Shown one piece after another: positions 1-10,276 of a DNA stretch of 64,000 nucleotides. The DNA is from Achatina immaculata. Taxonomy: Eukaryota > Mollusca > Gastropoda > Stylommatophora > Achatinidae. The notes under the pieces are model-generated. The model was given only the letters and a program-made list of their open reading frames with translations, was not told where the DNA came from and did no database searches. The stretch spans positions 41,358,267 through 41,422,266 of the forward strand of contig CM019696.1 of NCBI GenBank assembly GCA_009760885.1, written 5' to 3'. The position numbers were made by a program, and so were the translations under genes. Each line of letters starts with the position of its first letter. The stretch's first letter is position 1.

Positions 1-670
1 CAACCTCTGCTGCTTAGTTCCATTCAAGGACTGAAAAAAAAGCTGCCGTGACCAGCTCCCAAGCCAACACGATGCTGTGCCTCAAGATCTCCATCTCGTC
101 GACGGCAAAGAACACCGGCTCGCAGTTTATAGGAGATTGGAGAATAATAATAATAACAATAATAATAATAATAAGGAGAAGAAGAAGGAGGAGGAGGAGG
201 ATTCTCCCGCGGCTAAATATTTATTAAACAGTTCTTGGAAATTTTATTGTTACGTTGTTTCGTTTATTTCGTGTCTTATAACGTTTGTGTTTTGCAACTG
301 AACAAGCGGTTGTCTTTGACTGTGAGTCTGCAGCGAGATTTCCCTCCAGGTGGGTAGAAAAAGTTTCCTTTTATTATCCTTTTATATCTTGTTACAGGTA
401 GCGTAACAGTAACACTTAAATCTGTACATGCACCCATTGAAATATTATAAATTAAAATTTTATATTTTTATTTATATACATTAGAAAGAAATAACTATAT
501 TTAAAACAATTTTGTGCTTTATTTATATTAAATATATTTATATTTGTAAATTCTAAATTTATATGGACTTGCTGGACAGGCTAAAAAAAAAAACGGGAGG
601 CTGACAATGGACGTTGCTAATCCTGTACTGGACAGACAACAGGGAAATGAAGAGCGGGAATGGAAGAACA
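1..670. other. Unassigned left flank with AAT/GGA microsatellite
   Basis: No recognisable gene. An (AAT)n run followed by GAA/GGA-rich sequence occupies about 144-206. The short open frame across it (77-301) is low complexity. A donor-like CCAG|GTGGGT occurs near 346-355, so a non-coding exon is conceivable but unsupported. Beyond 360 the sequence is AT-rich and featureless. Confidence 0.5.
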
Positions 671-685
671 ATGTAGCCGTGAGGA

Positions 686-765
686 ATGATTGACTGGTTG
701 ATCTTTATTTCAAAAGGGTTAAGAATTGGGCACGCAGGCCCCTCTGACATTCTGCCCTTTAAGGG
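686..765 (-). mobile_element. Solo 3' end of the CR1-like element
   Basis: On the minus strand this reads as the same 3' UTR that ends the CR1-like element at 8.4-8.48 kb: a block ending in GGGCAGAATG, then GCCTGCGTGCCCAATTC, TTAACCC and AAATAAAGATC. Only about 80 nt of the 3' end is present, as expected of a severely 5'-truncated LINE copy. Confidence 0.75.
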
Positions 766-878
766 ACTGCTGGAACTAGAACAAATTAAAGGTGCTGGCG
801 GGAAATAAGAACTGTGTGGTAGAAAACGCGTTATAAACAACCAGCATTTGACAGGAACTATCAGCAAACATACTCTTT

Positions 879-1435
879 GATGGGAAATGCAGAACAGAAA
901 TTAGGAACAGAATAGGCCAAGCAAAGACTGCATTTCAGAGAATGAGAAACATATTGACCAACACATCCTTATCAATGAATGTTAGAAAACGAGTCCTAAA
1001 ATGCTATATTGAACCTATCTTGTTATATGGAAGTGAATCATGGACAATAGGCAAGTCTGCACAAAAATCATTGGAAGCAGCAGAAATGTGGTTTATTAGA
1101 AGAATGTTGCGAATGCCCTGGACAGCAAAAATAACTAATGAAGAATGTAGGAGAAGAGCTGGAGAGATAAAAAACCTTGTCAAAAAGATAAGAGAGAGAC
1201 AATGTACTTTCATAGGACATGCAATGAGAAGAGGGGGCATTGAAAATATTATAACAACAGGAAAAATAGAAGGAAGAAGATCAAGAGGAAGACCAAGAGA
1301 AATGATACTGGACAGTCTGACGGGATGGTGTGAGAGGAGATCACCAACTGAGCTGATGGCCTGCATGAAGGATCGCGTACTCTGGAGAAGCATAATAGCC
1401 AACGCCAGTCGGCACGGCACATGATGATGATGATG
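879..1435 (+). mobile_element. 5'-truncated RTE (BovB-like) retrotransposon with 12-bp TSD
   Basis: The frame at 942-1424 encodes the C-terminal end of an RTE-type reverse transcriptase. It reads VLKCYIEPILLYGSESWTI, then a GH-MRR block, a GRRSRGRPRE basic block, and a terminal KDRVLWRSIIANASRHGT that parallels the KDREAW-type ending of BovB. The stop TGA is the first unit of the 3' (GAT)n tail. The 12-mer ACTCTTTGATGG occurs at 872-883 and again at 1436-1447, an evident target-site duplication. No stop interrupts the remaining frame, so the insertion is fairly young. It is nearly identical to the copy at 30.37 kb. Confidence 0.9.
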
Positions 1436-1671
1436 ACTCTTTGATGGATGTTGCGGCGTACGGCGGAGCATATCTGGGGTTGTCCCGAATGCAGTGAACC
1501 CAGAGTCTGAATTTTGAACCTTGAAATGCTATAATTTCTAATACAATTTTTTTCCTAAAAAGAGGCACATACATCCCTACCTAGTTAATCTAAGAGGCAG
1601 AAAACAAACAACAAAATAACTGAAGACTTAGAGAAAGTGACCACCCAAACACATGAAAACTGTGGGAGATA

Positions 1672-2145
1672 TTGATAAAGATTGTTCCGATTAGTGATAA
1701 TAGTAAAGATTGTTCCCATGAGTGATAACGATAAAGATTGTTCCGATGAGTGATAACAGTAAAGATTTTTCGATGGATGTTAATGATAAAGATGTTCCAG
1801 TGGACGATAATAATAAAGATTATTACTATGAGCGATTATGACAAAGACTACTTCGACGGCCGGTAATGATAAAGATTGTTCCGATGGACAATGATGGTAA
1901 AGATTGTTCCGATGAATAATGATGGTAAAGATTGTTCCGACGGACAAATGGGCAATAATAATACAGATTGTTCCGACAAGCTAGAATGATAAAGAGTGTT
2001 TTGATGGGCGATACTGGTAAGCATTGTTCCGATTGGTGATAATGATAAATATTGCTCCGATTGATGATAATAAATATTGTTTCGATTGGTGATAATGATA
2101 AATACTGTTCCGATTGGTGATAATGATAAATATTGTTGCAAGAAG
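1672..2145. repeat. 28-bp minisatellite
   Basis: About 16 diverged tandem units with the core GATAAAGATTGTTCCGATGA. Units vary by substitutions and small indels, so the array is old. The short minus-strand open frames across it simply reflect the repeat. Confidence 0.85.
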
Positions 2146-2344
2146 GGCTGGAAGCATAACAGACTCAACCAAACTTAACCTGAATGTTAGAAAACGCAAG
2201 AAGCAGTCGGACACATACGAGAGAAGACTGATGCTAGATCTAAATACCAGATGATCTGTATGTTACGTTCTACAAAGACTCATACATCTGCAAAAAGAAA
2301 AAAAAAGGCTCGTTTTCTGCTGCATCATATACACGCATATTAAC

Positions 2345-2650
2345 GTGCTTTCTTCTTCTTCTTCTTCTTCATCGAACACTATCAGACGTTAGCTTGGACA
2401 TCTTCCAAGGATGCTGCCGTTTGTCTTTTTGCCGTTTGACTGTTAAGATCGCCATACGGTCTGTCACGGATTGATACAGGTTGCGACCAAAAACTGCCGT
2501 CGCAGCTCTTCAAATAAAGGGCAGGACTGTAACATATGCTGAGCTGACATTTTACCAGTACCACGGGTGGATTCATTCACTGTGCCTATCTTGAATCTGT
2601 TAAACATGGGTGTCTCAGTCTGTTGTGGCCTGTTCTGGGTGTACAAATTC
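2345..2650 (-). mobile_element. 5'-truncated Ingi-like LINE 3' end
   Basis: On the minus strand this encodes the tail of an RNase-H-bearing LINE: MFNRFKIGT, then TGKMSAQHMLQSCPLFEELR, equivalent to the MYTKFKVGT and VEHILQNC segment of the complete element at 14.5 kb. A (GAA)n tail in minus orientation (TTC run at 2350-2370) ends it, as in the complete copy. Frameshifts break the coding sequence. Confidence 0.75.
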
Positions 2651-3474
2651 TGTTCTTTTCTCCTGGGCTGGTAGCAGGAGTAGCTTGTTTAATACGTGTA
2701 AATATATTTCTCACGTTAAGTTTTATAATATGCAGCAAATCAGAAATCAGGTGAAAAGTATGCAACTATGAAACGAACCTAATACGCAATGAGGAAAGAT
2801 TGTAGAGCAGAATAACCCGCTAGAGGGGTTAAAATTAACATTCTACGCGGCCTTCCAACTCAAAACAGACAAGGGAGGATTAAAAGTGGTTTACACCTTG
2901 AATTAATTATAATAATTTCCAGATAGAAGTATTTTCAGTTTATTGACGGTTGAGGCAAATTTATTCAGTCGAATTAATCTCTCTGTGGCTTCTCTATGTG
3001 CAGTGCACCTCGTTATGATGTCTGCTTGCTTTTATGTTACTTCAGTTCTGTCGGATGGATTTGCTCGCTTAAGGCAGGATCTTTTATTTGTTTAATTTGA
3101 ATTTCTTTTCTCCTCGCCTGCTTTCATGAACGGAGTGGAAGAACAATTTACAGGTCTGCAAATAAATGAAAAACAAGATTAGGTGGATGGATGGATGGAT
3201 GGATGGATGGAGGCAGGTGAATGAATGGATGTATGGATAAGTGGACCAAGAAAATAAGTTTTTTTTTTTCATGTATTTCTACAAAATTACCCAACTTTAG
3301 AGTAAAATACATCAACACATTCTTTCTAAGTCTCCTTGTCCTCTTCTTTCTATAGATATTTTCTTCTTCCTTATCACTTTACTTCAATTAATAAAAAGAT
3401 GAATACTTTTGTTCTTATAACAATAATCTGGATCTTTGTTGCAGTCTTAAACATGAGCATCAAATGGAGAATGA
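2651..3474. other. Unassigned sequence with (GGAT)n microsatellite
   Basis: No coding or mobile-element signal was recognised, apart from a (GGAT)7 run at 3184-3212. Confidence 0.5.
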
Positions 3475-3565
3475 ATGATCATTAATTTGAAAGGGTGAAG
3501 AATTGGGCGCGCAGGCCCGTCTTACATTCTGCCCTTTATCATTTCATATTTCATTCTTCCCACAC
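3475..3565 (-). mobile_element. Solo 3' end of the CR1-like element (second copy)
   Basis: The minus strand repeats the CR1-like 3' UTR block seen at 8.37-8.46 kb and 0.69-0.76 kb (GATAAAGGGCAGAATG, then GCCTGCGCGCCCAATTCTTC). It sits about 340 bp upstream of the long CR1-like copy in opposite orientation. Confidence 0.7.
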
Positions 3566-3830
3566 ACTCGGTTTAATAAAGTATACATTTAGTATACGGG
3601 ATTCAGTAACCAACTCTGAAGTGCTTCACCTTTCTTAGTTTCTATTTTTTCTATCCACTGGGACAGCAGATGACAGGAGCATGAGAAAGAATGCATAACA
3701 ACCATATCCTTCCCCAAACAAATATTGTACCAAGAACGTCTGGAGAGAAAGAGACCGCAAGAAAGGTCACAGCTGAAAGACAAGGATAAATATTCAATCA
3801 ATTAAGATTTTTCTATCAGTCTTAAGTCTG

Positions 3831-3831
3831 C

Positions 3832-3892
<61 letters not shown>
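3831..3892. repeat. (TC)n microsatellite
   Basis: About 60 bp of nearly pure CT dinucleotide at the left edge of the CR1-like element. It may mark the insertion site or its 5' truncation point. Confidence 0.95.
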
Positions 3893-3895
<3 letters not shown>

Positions 3896-3904
3896 CTAAT
3901 AAAA

Positions 3905-4744
3905 AAATGTGAACGAAATACGCAGCTAATTCCTATTCACAAAATCAGGGACAGCACAACACATTTAATAACTGGGGATTCTAGGCTAAAGGGCGTATGT
4001 AGCGAGGGGATGTCCATAGCAGACGAGGAGACTGTCTCAGTATTTGCAGTACCGGGAGCTGGTATTGCTAAAATAATGCAAACACTGAGAAGTTTTAATA
4101 TAGACCATGACGTGAGGAAAATCTCCGTACATGTTGGCGTAAATGACAGCATGAATAGCCAGAACAGCAGACGTTCCGACATGCAGGCTTTGACTTCCAC
4201 CATCAAGGAAAAGTATCCGACTGCAGCCATCTTCCTATCTTCCATCATTCCACCCTGCTCCGGTCTTGGACGCCGCCTGGTAGGCATCAACAACAAGGCA
4301 CTTCAGTCATACTGTCGTGTTAACAACATTGTCTTCATAAACCACACCGTGCTTTTCATCTCAGCCTCTGGTGCCCCGAAGAAACGGATGTACAGGGACC
4401 ACATACATACATCAAAACTTAGTACCAGCATGCTTGCCAAAAAAACTAAAGTTTCCAGAACGTACACCACAGAAAGATGTAATATAGTTGGATGTCCACA
4501 AACAACATCCACATCCAACAACCCCCCCCCCCCCACCCATAAAGCCAGCTCTGCTCCGAGCACTAAAACCATATTGACCCCCAAATCTGCACCACCTGAT
4601 CCACAGCAAACCACCGACTATGACACAATGTTTCCACCCCTACCTTCATGTCAGCCTCAGACGGTCAGACGAGCTGATACGAGCGTCAACAACGTCAGGA
4701 TTCTTCCTCCGTCACACAGCTCATTGGAAGACTTCAGCACATAA
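3905..4744 (+). pseudogene. CR1-like ORF1, SGNH/GDSL esterase-type protein (5'-truncated)
   Basis: The open frame shows the blocks of an SGNH hydrolase: ITGDSRLKG (block I, Ser at about 3980), HVGVND (block III, G-ND at about 4131-4148) and MYRDHIHTSKL (block V, D..H at about 4390-4422). The C-terminal third is Pro/Thr/Ser-rich and ends in MFPPLP. The first ATG is at 4010, downstream of block I, while the frame is open back to about 3893. The true start is therefore upstream and lost in or before the (TC)n tract. In CR1-type LINEs this protein belongs to the retrotransposition RNP, with an esterase activity of unclear role. No internal stop is seen. Confidence 0.75.
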
Positions 4745-5362
4745 GCAAGTTCCATGCAATATCCTCAAAGAAATCTGGAGCTGCAGTAATTGTTGCAATT
4801 TAGTCCTGCAGCCTTGTGTCATGCCTATATGTTATCTCTGCATAATTCACATGGCACGTCACCTTACAGACACCACATGCCTTAAACTGATGGCAGTATC
4901 TTCGTAATCCATCACAAACTGAAACCTTCAACCAACAATGTCAAAAAAGAATTATTACTCATCAGGACATAGTGACTGATATCTTTTTCTTTCTTAAATT
5001 TATTTAGAATTCTCTACCTTTTATTATTGCATTCTATTTCTTGCCTCTTTTCTTTTGTACCTATTTTTCTAATTTTTCTATAGGTCCTTGCAGTTTGTGA
5101 GTTGTATTTGTTTGTGTGTGAGAACTATATACTTAATTACTCAACTTGTTAGTGAATTCGCATATTTCAGCATTTAATTATTTTGTAGTTAGGCGTGTCT
5201 CTCTTTCAGTTTCCAATTATTTCAGCTGGTGGGTTGTGTACCGGTTGAACGTTTAATATACAGAGTGTGTCTCTGTGTAGTATTTAAAAGTTTATTTACT
5301 TCAGTGTTAAGTATCATAATAGGAATTACTTTCAAACCAATAACAGTAGACAGGAAAATAAA

Positions 5363-8159
5363 ATGACCCCACCTACCGAAAAATGGTTACATAAAGAAGG
5401 ACTTCGAATAGTCCATCTGAATGTATATCACCTAGTGGATAACATTCCTGAAATAACACATATATTAAATCAAAATTTCCACATTTTTGGCTTCTCTGAA
5501 AGCCGTTTAAATAGGAACATAACCAATGAAGATATTACAATTAACGGTTTTAACCTGATCCGGCGTGACCCAACCAGGAAACTAGAAACAGGTCTAGTAA
5601 TGTATGTCTCCACAACTATCCAGTTTAGTCGTAGAGAAGACCTCGAATCATCAGAGGTAGAGTGTATTTGGGCGGAAGTTAAATTGCCAAACCAGAGTCC
5701 ATTAGTTAATGGATTTTTGTACCGTAATCCAAATGCATTATCCCTGTGGTATGATCACTTCACAACTATGATGGATGAGGTTTCAACCTTTAAGTTCAAA
5801 GATATTATCTTTCTCGGAGATTACAACATAGATCTAACACAATCAAATCCAACTTGGAGCAATATTATATTATCCTACAATTTTTGTCAAATTGTCACCA
5901 AACCTACCAGAGTAACAGAAGTAGCATCCACATTATTAGATCATATAAATGTAGGCACCCAGAAAACATCATTGAATGTAACATCCCTCATACTTCGTTA
6001 AGTGATCATTACCCAGTCTGCTGTACGTGGACAAGAAAGGGGTATAAACTTCCTAAACACAATCACACCACTATGAAATTTAGAAACTTCAGAAATTTAA
6101 CCTAGAATTATTTCTTAATGATTTGCAAGCATCTTCACTTACACACGTGTACCAACTAACTGACCCTGATGAGGCAATAAAATATTGGCTAAAGATCTTC
6201 AGAGACAAACATGTCCCTATGAAAGAGGTAAGAGTAAAACACCAGACGAAGTCACCTTGGATAACACCTGAAATATTACAATCCATGAGAGAACGTGACC
6301 GGGCGCACAAAATCAAGGACTTTAGGACCTACCGTTCACTCAGAAACAAAGTTCATTACTTAATAAGACAAGAGGAAAAAAAACACTTTATGAATCTAGT
6401 ACAGAATAAATCAGACAGTAAATCAATTTGGAAAGTCATAAATACCTTATCAAATAAAAGAAAAGAATTTGATTTTCAAGCCATCAATCGTGCATACACT
6501 AGCGCACATATCGGTACACATTTCAGAGAAGAAATCACCGTTCTTAAATCATCAATATCAGCTCCTGTATATGACTTACATGAACTACAAACATTCCTGG
6601 ACAGCAGATGTACTGATTTTAAACAGTTACACATTCCATTCTTAACAGTCAGTGAAGTTCACATTTATCTCTTAACCTTAAAAAAACAACAATACAGCTG
6701 ATATTAGTAATAAGATCTTACGTTATGCTGCACCTGTCATTTCACATACACTAACATATATTTACAATCAGTGCATTGCAACATGTTATTTTCCTGAGGC
6801 TTTTAAAACTGCTAAGGTGTATCTTCGTTTTAAATCTGGCTCATCCAACAATTTTACCAACCATAGACCAATATCCATATTATCGTCATTATCAAAACCA
6901 CTCGAAAAACACATACACAAAATAACTCTACGACACATGCAAGAGAACAATTTACTCATAGACAGTCACTCAGGCTTTAGACCCAATCATTCCTGCCACA
7001 CAGCTCTTACCAAAATGACAGACTACTGGTTTGTAAACATAAATGACGACAAACTATGTGGTGCCATCTTTGTCGACTTTAAAAAGGTAATTGACCACGA
7101 TATTCTTGTAAGAAACATGAAGACTTATAAATTGCACCCTGACCTAATAAAATTAATTGCATTGTTTCTTTCAGACAACAGGTAGTATTCTTCAACAATT
7201 CTCTATAAAATTTATGCTAAAGTTGACACTGGTGTTCCGCAAGGTTCTATTCTAGGCCCGTTGCTCTTTGCTATCTATATCAATGATCTTTCACTTCATC
7301 TTAAACACTCTTCTTGTGACCTTTTTGCCGATGATTGCACAGTCTACACCAGTGACTACCATAGTATTAATCTAGAATCAACTCTTCAGGTCGAGTTACA
7401 CAATTTAATTAGATGAAGAAAAAAGCAATGCTTTGGTTATAATCACCGATAAAACAAAATCGATGCTCATAACAACAAGACAGAAACAACAAAACGCAAC
7501 AAAAACAACACTTCGGCTCAGCACGGAAACATCACAGATAGAAAACGTTAGCGAGCACAAAACGCTACGTCTTATTACCGACCAACATCTGACCTGGAAT
7601 TCTCATGTGCAAGGTCTAACAAAACTCATCGCACAAAAAAGTATACAAGTTACCCCAAATTAAGCTCTTCATCGATCAAGACACAAGGAAGACATACTAC
7701 ATATCACATATACAAACACATTTAGACTATTGCTCAACAGTCTGGGATGGTTGCTCAGTGTCAAATACAAAGAGGCTTTGCTCAGTCCAAAAGTGAGCAG
7801 TAAAGCTTATTAGTGACAAAGATCAAGCACAAACAACTAACCAGCACAAACGTATCACAATACTTCCTCGTAAGAACAGGTTCCTCTTCAACAAAACCAA
7901 GTTAGTACATTAAATTATTTCACGGCATGCCATGCCTTATCTATGGAAGCTGTTTAAATTTAGCCCTAAGTGTAGCAAACGCTTGAACAACATATGTCTT
8001 CCAAAACCTAGACTTGATCTTTACAAGAAAAGCTTTAACTGTTCTGCTGCCCATATTGGGAATACCCTCCCATCCTGTATAAAAAATATAAATTATACTC
8101 CTTCCTACAACTACAAACTTTCCCAGTATTTATTTGATGTCGACTACATGCCTCCATGA
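5363..8159 (+). pseudogene. CR1-like ORF2 (AP endonuclease + reverse transcriptase), decayed
   Basis: The N-terminus is an APE-type endonuclease: LRIVHLNVYHL, FGFSESRL, IIFLGDYNID and, after a frameshift near 5960, SLSDHYPV. A linker with SPWITPEI follows (about 6259), then RT motifs: NHRPISILSSLSKPLEK (about 6860), SGFRP, IFVDFKK, GVPQGSILGPLLFAIYIND (about 7230) and LFADDCTVYTS (about 7320), where Phe replaces the usual Tyr before Ala-Asp-Asp. Downstream are the LNNICLPKPRLDLYKKSF and HIGNTLPS segments typical of CR1-group C-termini. At least five frameshifts or stops (about 5960, 6085, 6700, 7183, 7415) make it non-functional. Confidence 0.8.
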
Positions 8160-8486
8160 ATCATAAAACTTAAAACTTATTTTAAACTGCTCTTACAGAC
8201 ACCGAATACAGTTAGTTGTTTATTTTGAATAGTCCTGAAATTTTTGTTTATATATGTATGTAGTTACTTCTGTACTGAGTGAATGTTTAAGAGCGAAACG
8301 TAAATGTTTTATTTTATGCCTCTCAGCTTCAATGTTAATTATGTTTGTTACATGAACAGGAGATTTGTAGAGTGTCTGGAATAGAGTGAAAGATGTATGA
8401 TAAAGGGCAGAATGCCAGACGGGCCTGCGTGCCCAATTCTTAACCCTTCTTAAATAAAGATCAGTCAATCAATCAATCAATCTCTC

Positions 8487-8780
8487 TTCTACCTTAAACA
8501 GATTCATTTACAATAACTGAAGCCGCCTAGCGTTCGAGAACTGCTACATACAGGAGTATGAGACACTGAAACCACACAGTTTGAACTAAAAATGCAGCTA
8601 TCTTTAACCTTTCCTTTCTCCATAATCGTATTCCTTCCTATTCGCTCTTATATACTCTTTCCTCACCTGCAAACGATATTCCAGGACTTCTGCAGCACTA
8701 TAATGCAGACAGTTTATCCTAACCACTTTCCTCTATTCCATGCAGCTTTTCCTCGGCTTGACAAGTATTGTATCCCTCTA

Positions 8781-8824
<44 letters not shown>

Positions 8825-9185
8825 TTCCCCAATCCCTAATTTACTAGGAATAATTAGACTTGGATCACACCCACACGTTTTCATTTAAACATTCACAATA
8901 CTTCACCACACGCACTCTCAGACGCAGTTTCCTGCAAGTGATAACTAACTGCATCCATTTTTTCTGTTATTTTTCTTCCATAATTATTTGTTATATATCA
9001 CTGATGTGAATTTACATTTTCTGTTTTTTCCCCTGTCTCTTTGTCTTGTATGTTTTTGAATGGTTAACGTGTAAACCAAAGCGTTGCAACTGTGTGTTTG
9101 TTAATTAATAAAGATGTTCCTACCTTTGGTAACACTATTAAATTAATCAGTCTGACCAGAATACGTATGAAGGGTGCACTGACTA
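8487..9185. other. Unassigned spacer with (TC)n microsatellite
   Basis: No gene was recognised. A CT dinucleotide tract of about 40 bp lies at 8780-8821. The open frame crossing it is a low-complexity artefact. Confidence 0.5.
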
Positions 9186-9189
9186 CAGT

Positions 9190-10150
9190 AATATATAAAG
9201 GAAGGAACTATGACCCTTCTCTATAAGAACTGGTTTAAAACGAAGTGATACATTATCTCTATTACTATTCAACCTAGGATTAGAAAAAGTAATCAGAAAA
9301 GTGAAAGAAGAAAGCAGTACAGAAGAACAAGCTAAAATACCAGGACACGCTGATGACGTTGACCTGATGGGTGAAACTATGCAAGAAGTCATCAATACCT
9401 ACATACACCTGAGAGACGTGGCACTAAAAGTGGGCTTAACCATTAACCAGGATAAGGCAGTATATATGAAGATATCAAGAGACCAGAGGCAGAATGATCC
9501 AGATTATATAAATGTTGGAGATATGATCATTAAGAAAGCAGAAACATGCAAATATCTAGGCACGACCTTCAACAGAAGCAACACAGTAAGCGAGGAAATT
9601 AAAAGCAGAGTATAGAGAGGGAATAAAACATATTTTGCCTTGCAACACCTGTTCACATCGAAAATCCTGTCACAAAACACCAAAATTACAACCTACAAAG
9701 CTATAATAAGACCGTCTGTCATGTATAGATCAGAAATGTGGAGTTACAACAAAGAAAGATGAACAGTTGCAAATCTTTGAGAACAAGTTCCTAAGAAGAA
9801 TCTTTGGGCCCATAAAGTGTACCAACAGTGGAGAATGGAGAGCTAGAAAGAACACTGAACTGAGCAGCTTATTTAAATCCCAACGAATTATAAACGTTTT
9901 GAAACTGAACAGACTACACCGGCTGGAACATGTAGAAAGAATGGAAGAGAACAGACAAGCGAAAATTCTGTACTCTCAAGAGATGAGGGAAACAAGACCA
10001 AGGGGTAGACCAAGACAGAGATGGAAAGACAACATAGAAGAGGATATAAAAGAAATTGGTGTCACCAACTGGAGAGAGAAGATTCGGAATAGAGAGGAAT
10101 GGAGGCGAAGTTTATCTGCAGCAACGAGTCTTAATGTCTCGGAAAGCTGA
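9190..10150 (+). mobile_element. RTE-like LINE fragment (RT core to C-terminus)
   Basis: The conceptual translation starts within the RT palm: LFNLGLEKVIRKV, then GHADDVDLMG, the A-DD catalytic box with His for Tyr (about 9346-9375). It continues with CKYLGTTF (YLG block), a stop at about 9613, IIRPSVMYRSEMW, FLRRIFGP, RPRGRPRQRWKDN and EEWRRSL at the C-terminus. Two internal stops or frameshifts (about 9613 and 9760) interrupt it. It differs in sequence from the BovB-like family at 0.9 and 30.4 kb. Precise clade not determined. Confidence 0.75.
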
Positions 10151-10264
10151 AGAAGTTCCTACTTTTATTTTAACTATTCTTAACATTTAAGTACACTGTA
10201 GAACTGATGATAGACAATGGCATACTTGGAGATTGAATATAAGTTTTGTGGGGGCCTCAGTTTT

Positions 10265-10276
10265 ATCTAAAGAGGT
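10265..10276 (+). repeat. Left target-site duplication of the Ingi-like element
   Basis: ATCTAAAGAGGT, repeated exactly at 14753-14764 directly after the (GAA)n tail. This fixes both ends of the element. Confidence 0.9.

Larger units (their letters stand above)
3900..8486 (+). mobile_element. Decayed CR1-like non-LTR retrotransposon
   Basis: A LINE of about 4.6 kb. It has an esterase-type ORF1 (3905-4744), a spacer of about 600 nt, a decayed ORF2 with endonuclease and reverse transcriptase (5363-8159), a 3' UTR and a (CAAT)n tail at 8464-8482. SGNH-type ORF1 proteins are known in CR1, Daphne and Rex1-type elements, so assignment to the CR1 superfamily is reasonable and the exact clade is open. 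Two solo 3' ends of the same family lie at 0.69 and 3.48 kb. The left edge abuts a (TC)n run, so ORF1 is probably incomplete at its 5' end. Confidence 0.8.

Noticed and set aside
77..301. Small protein with poly-Asn/Glu tract
   Set aside because: It crosses an AAT/GAA microsatellite and has no domain or initiation support.
1004..1471. Minus-strand 155-codon frame
   Set aside because: Shadow of the RTE reverse transcriptase on the plus strand.
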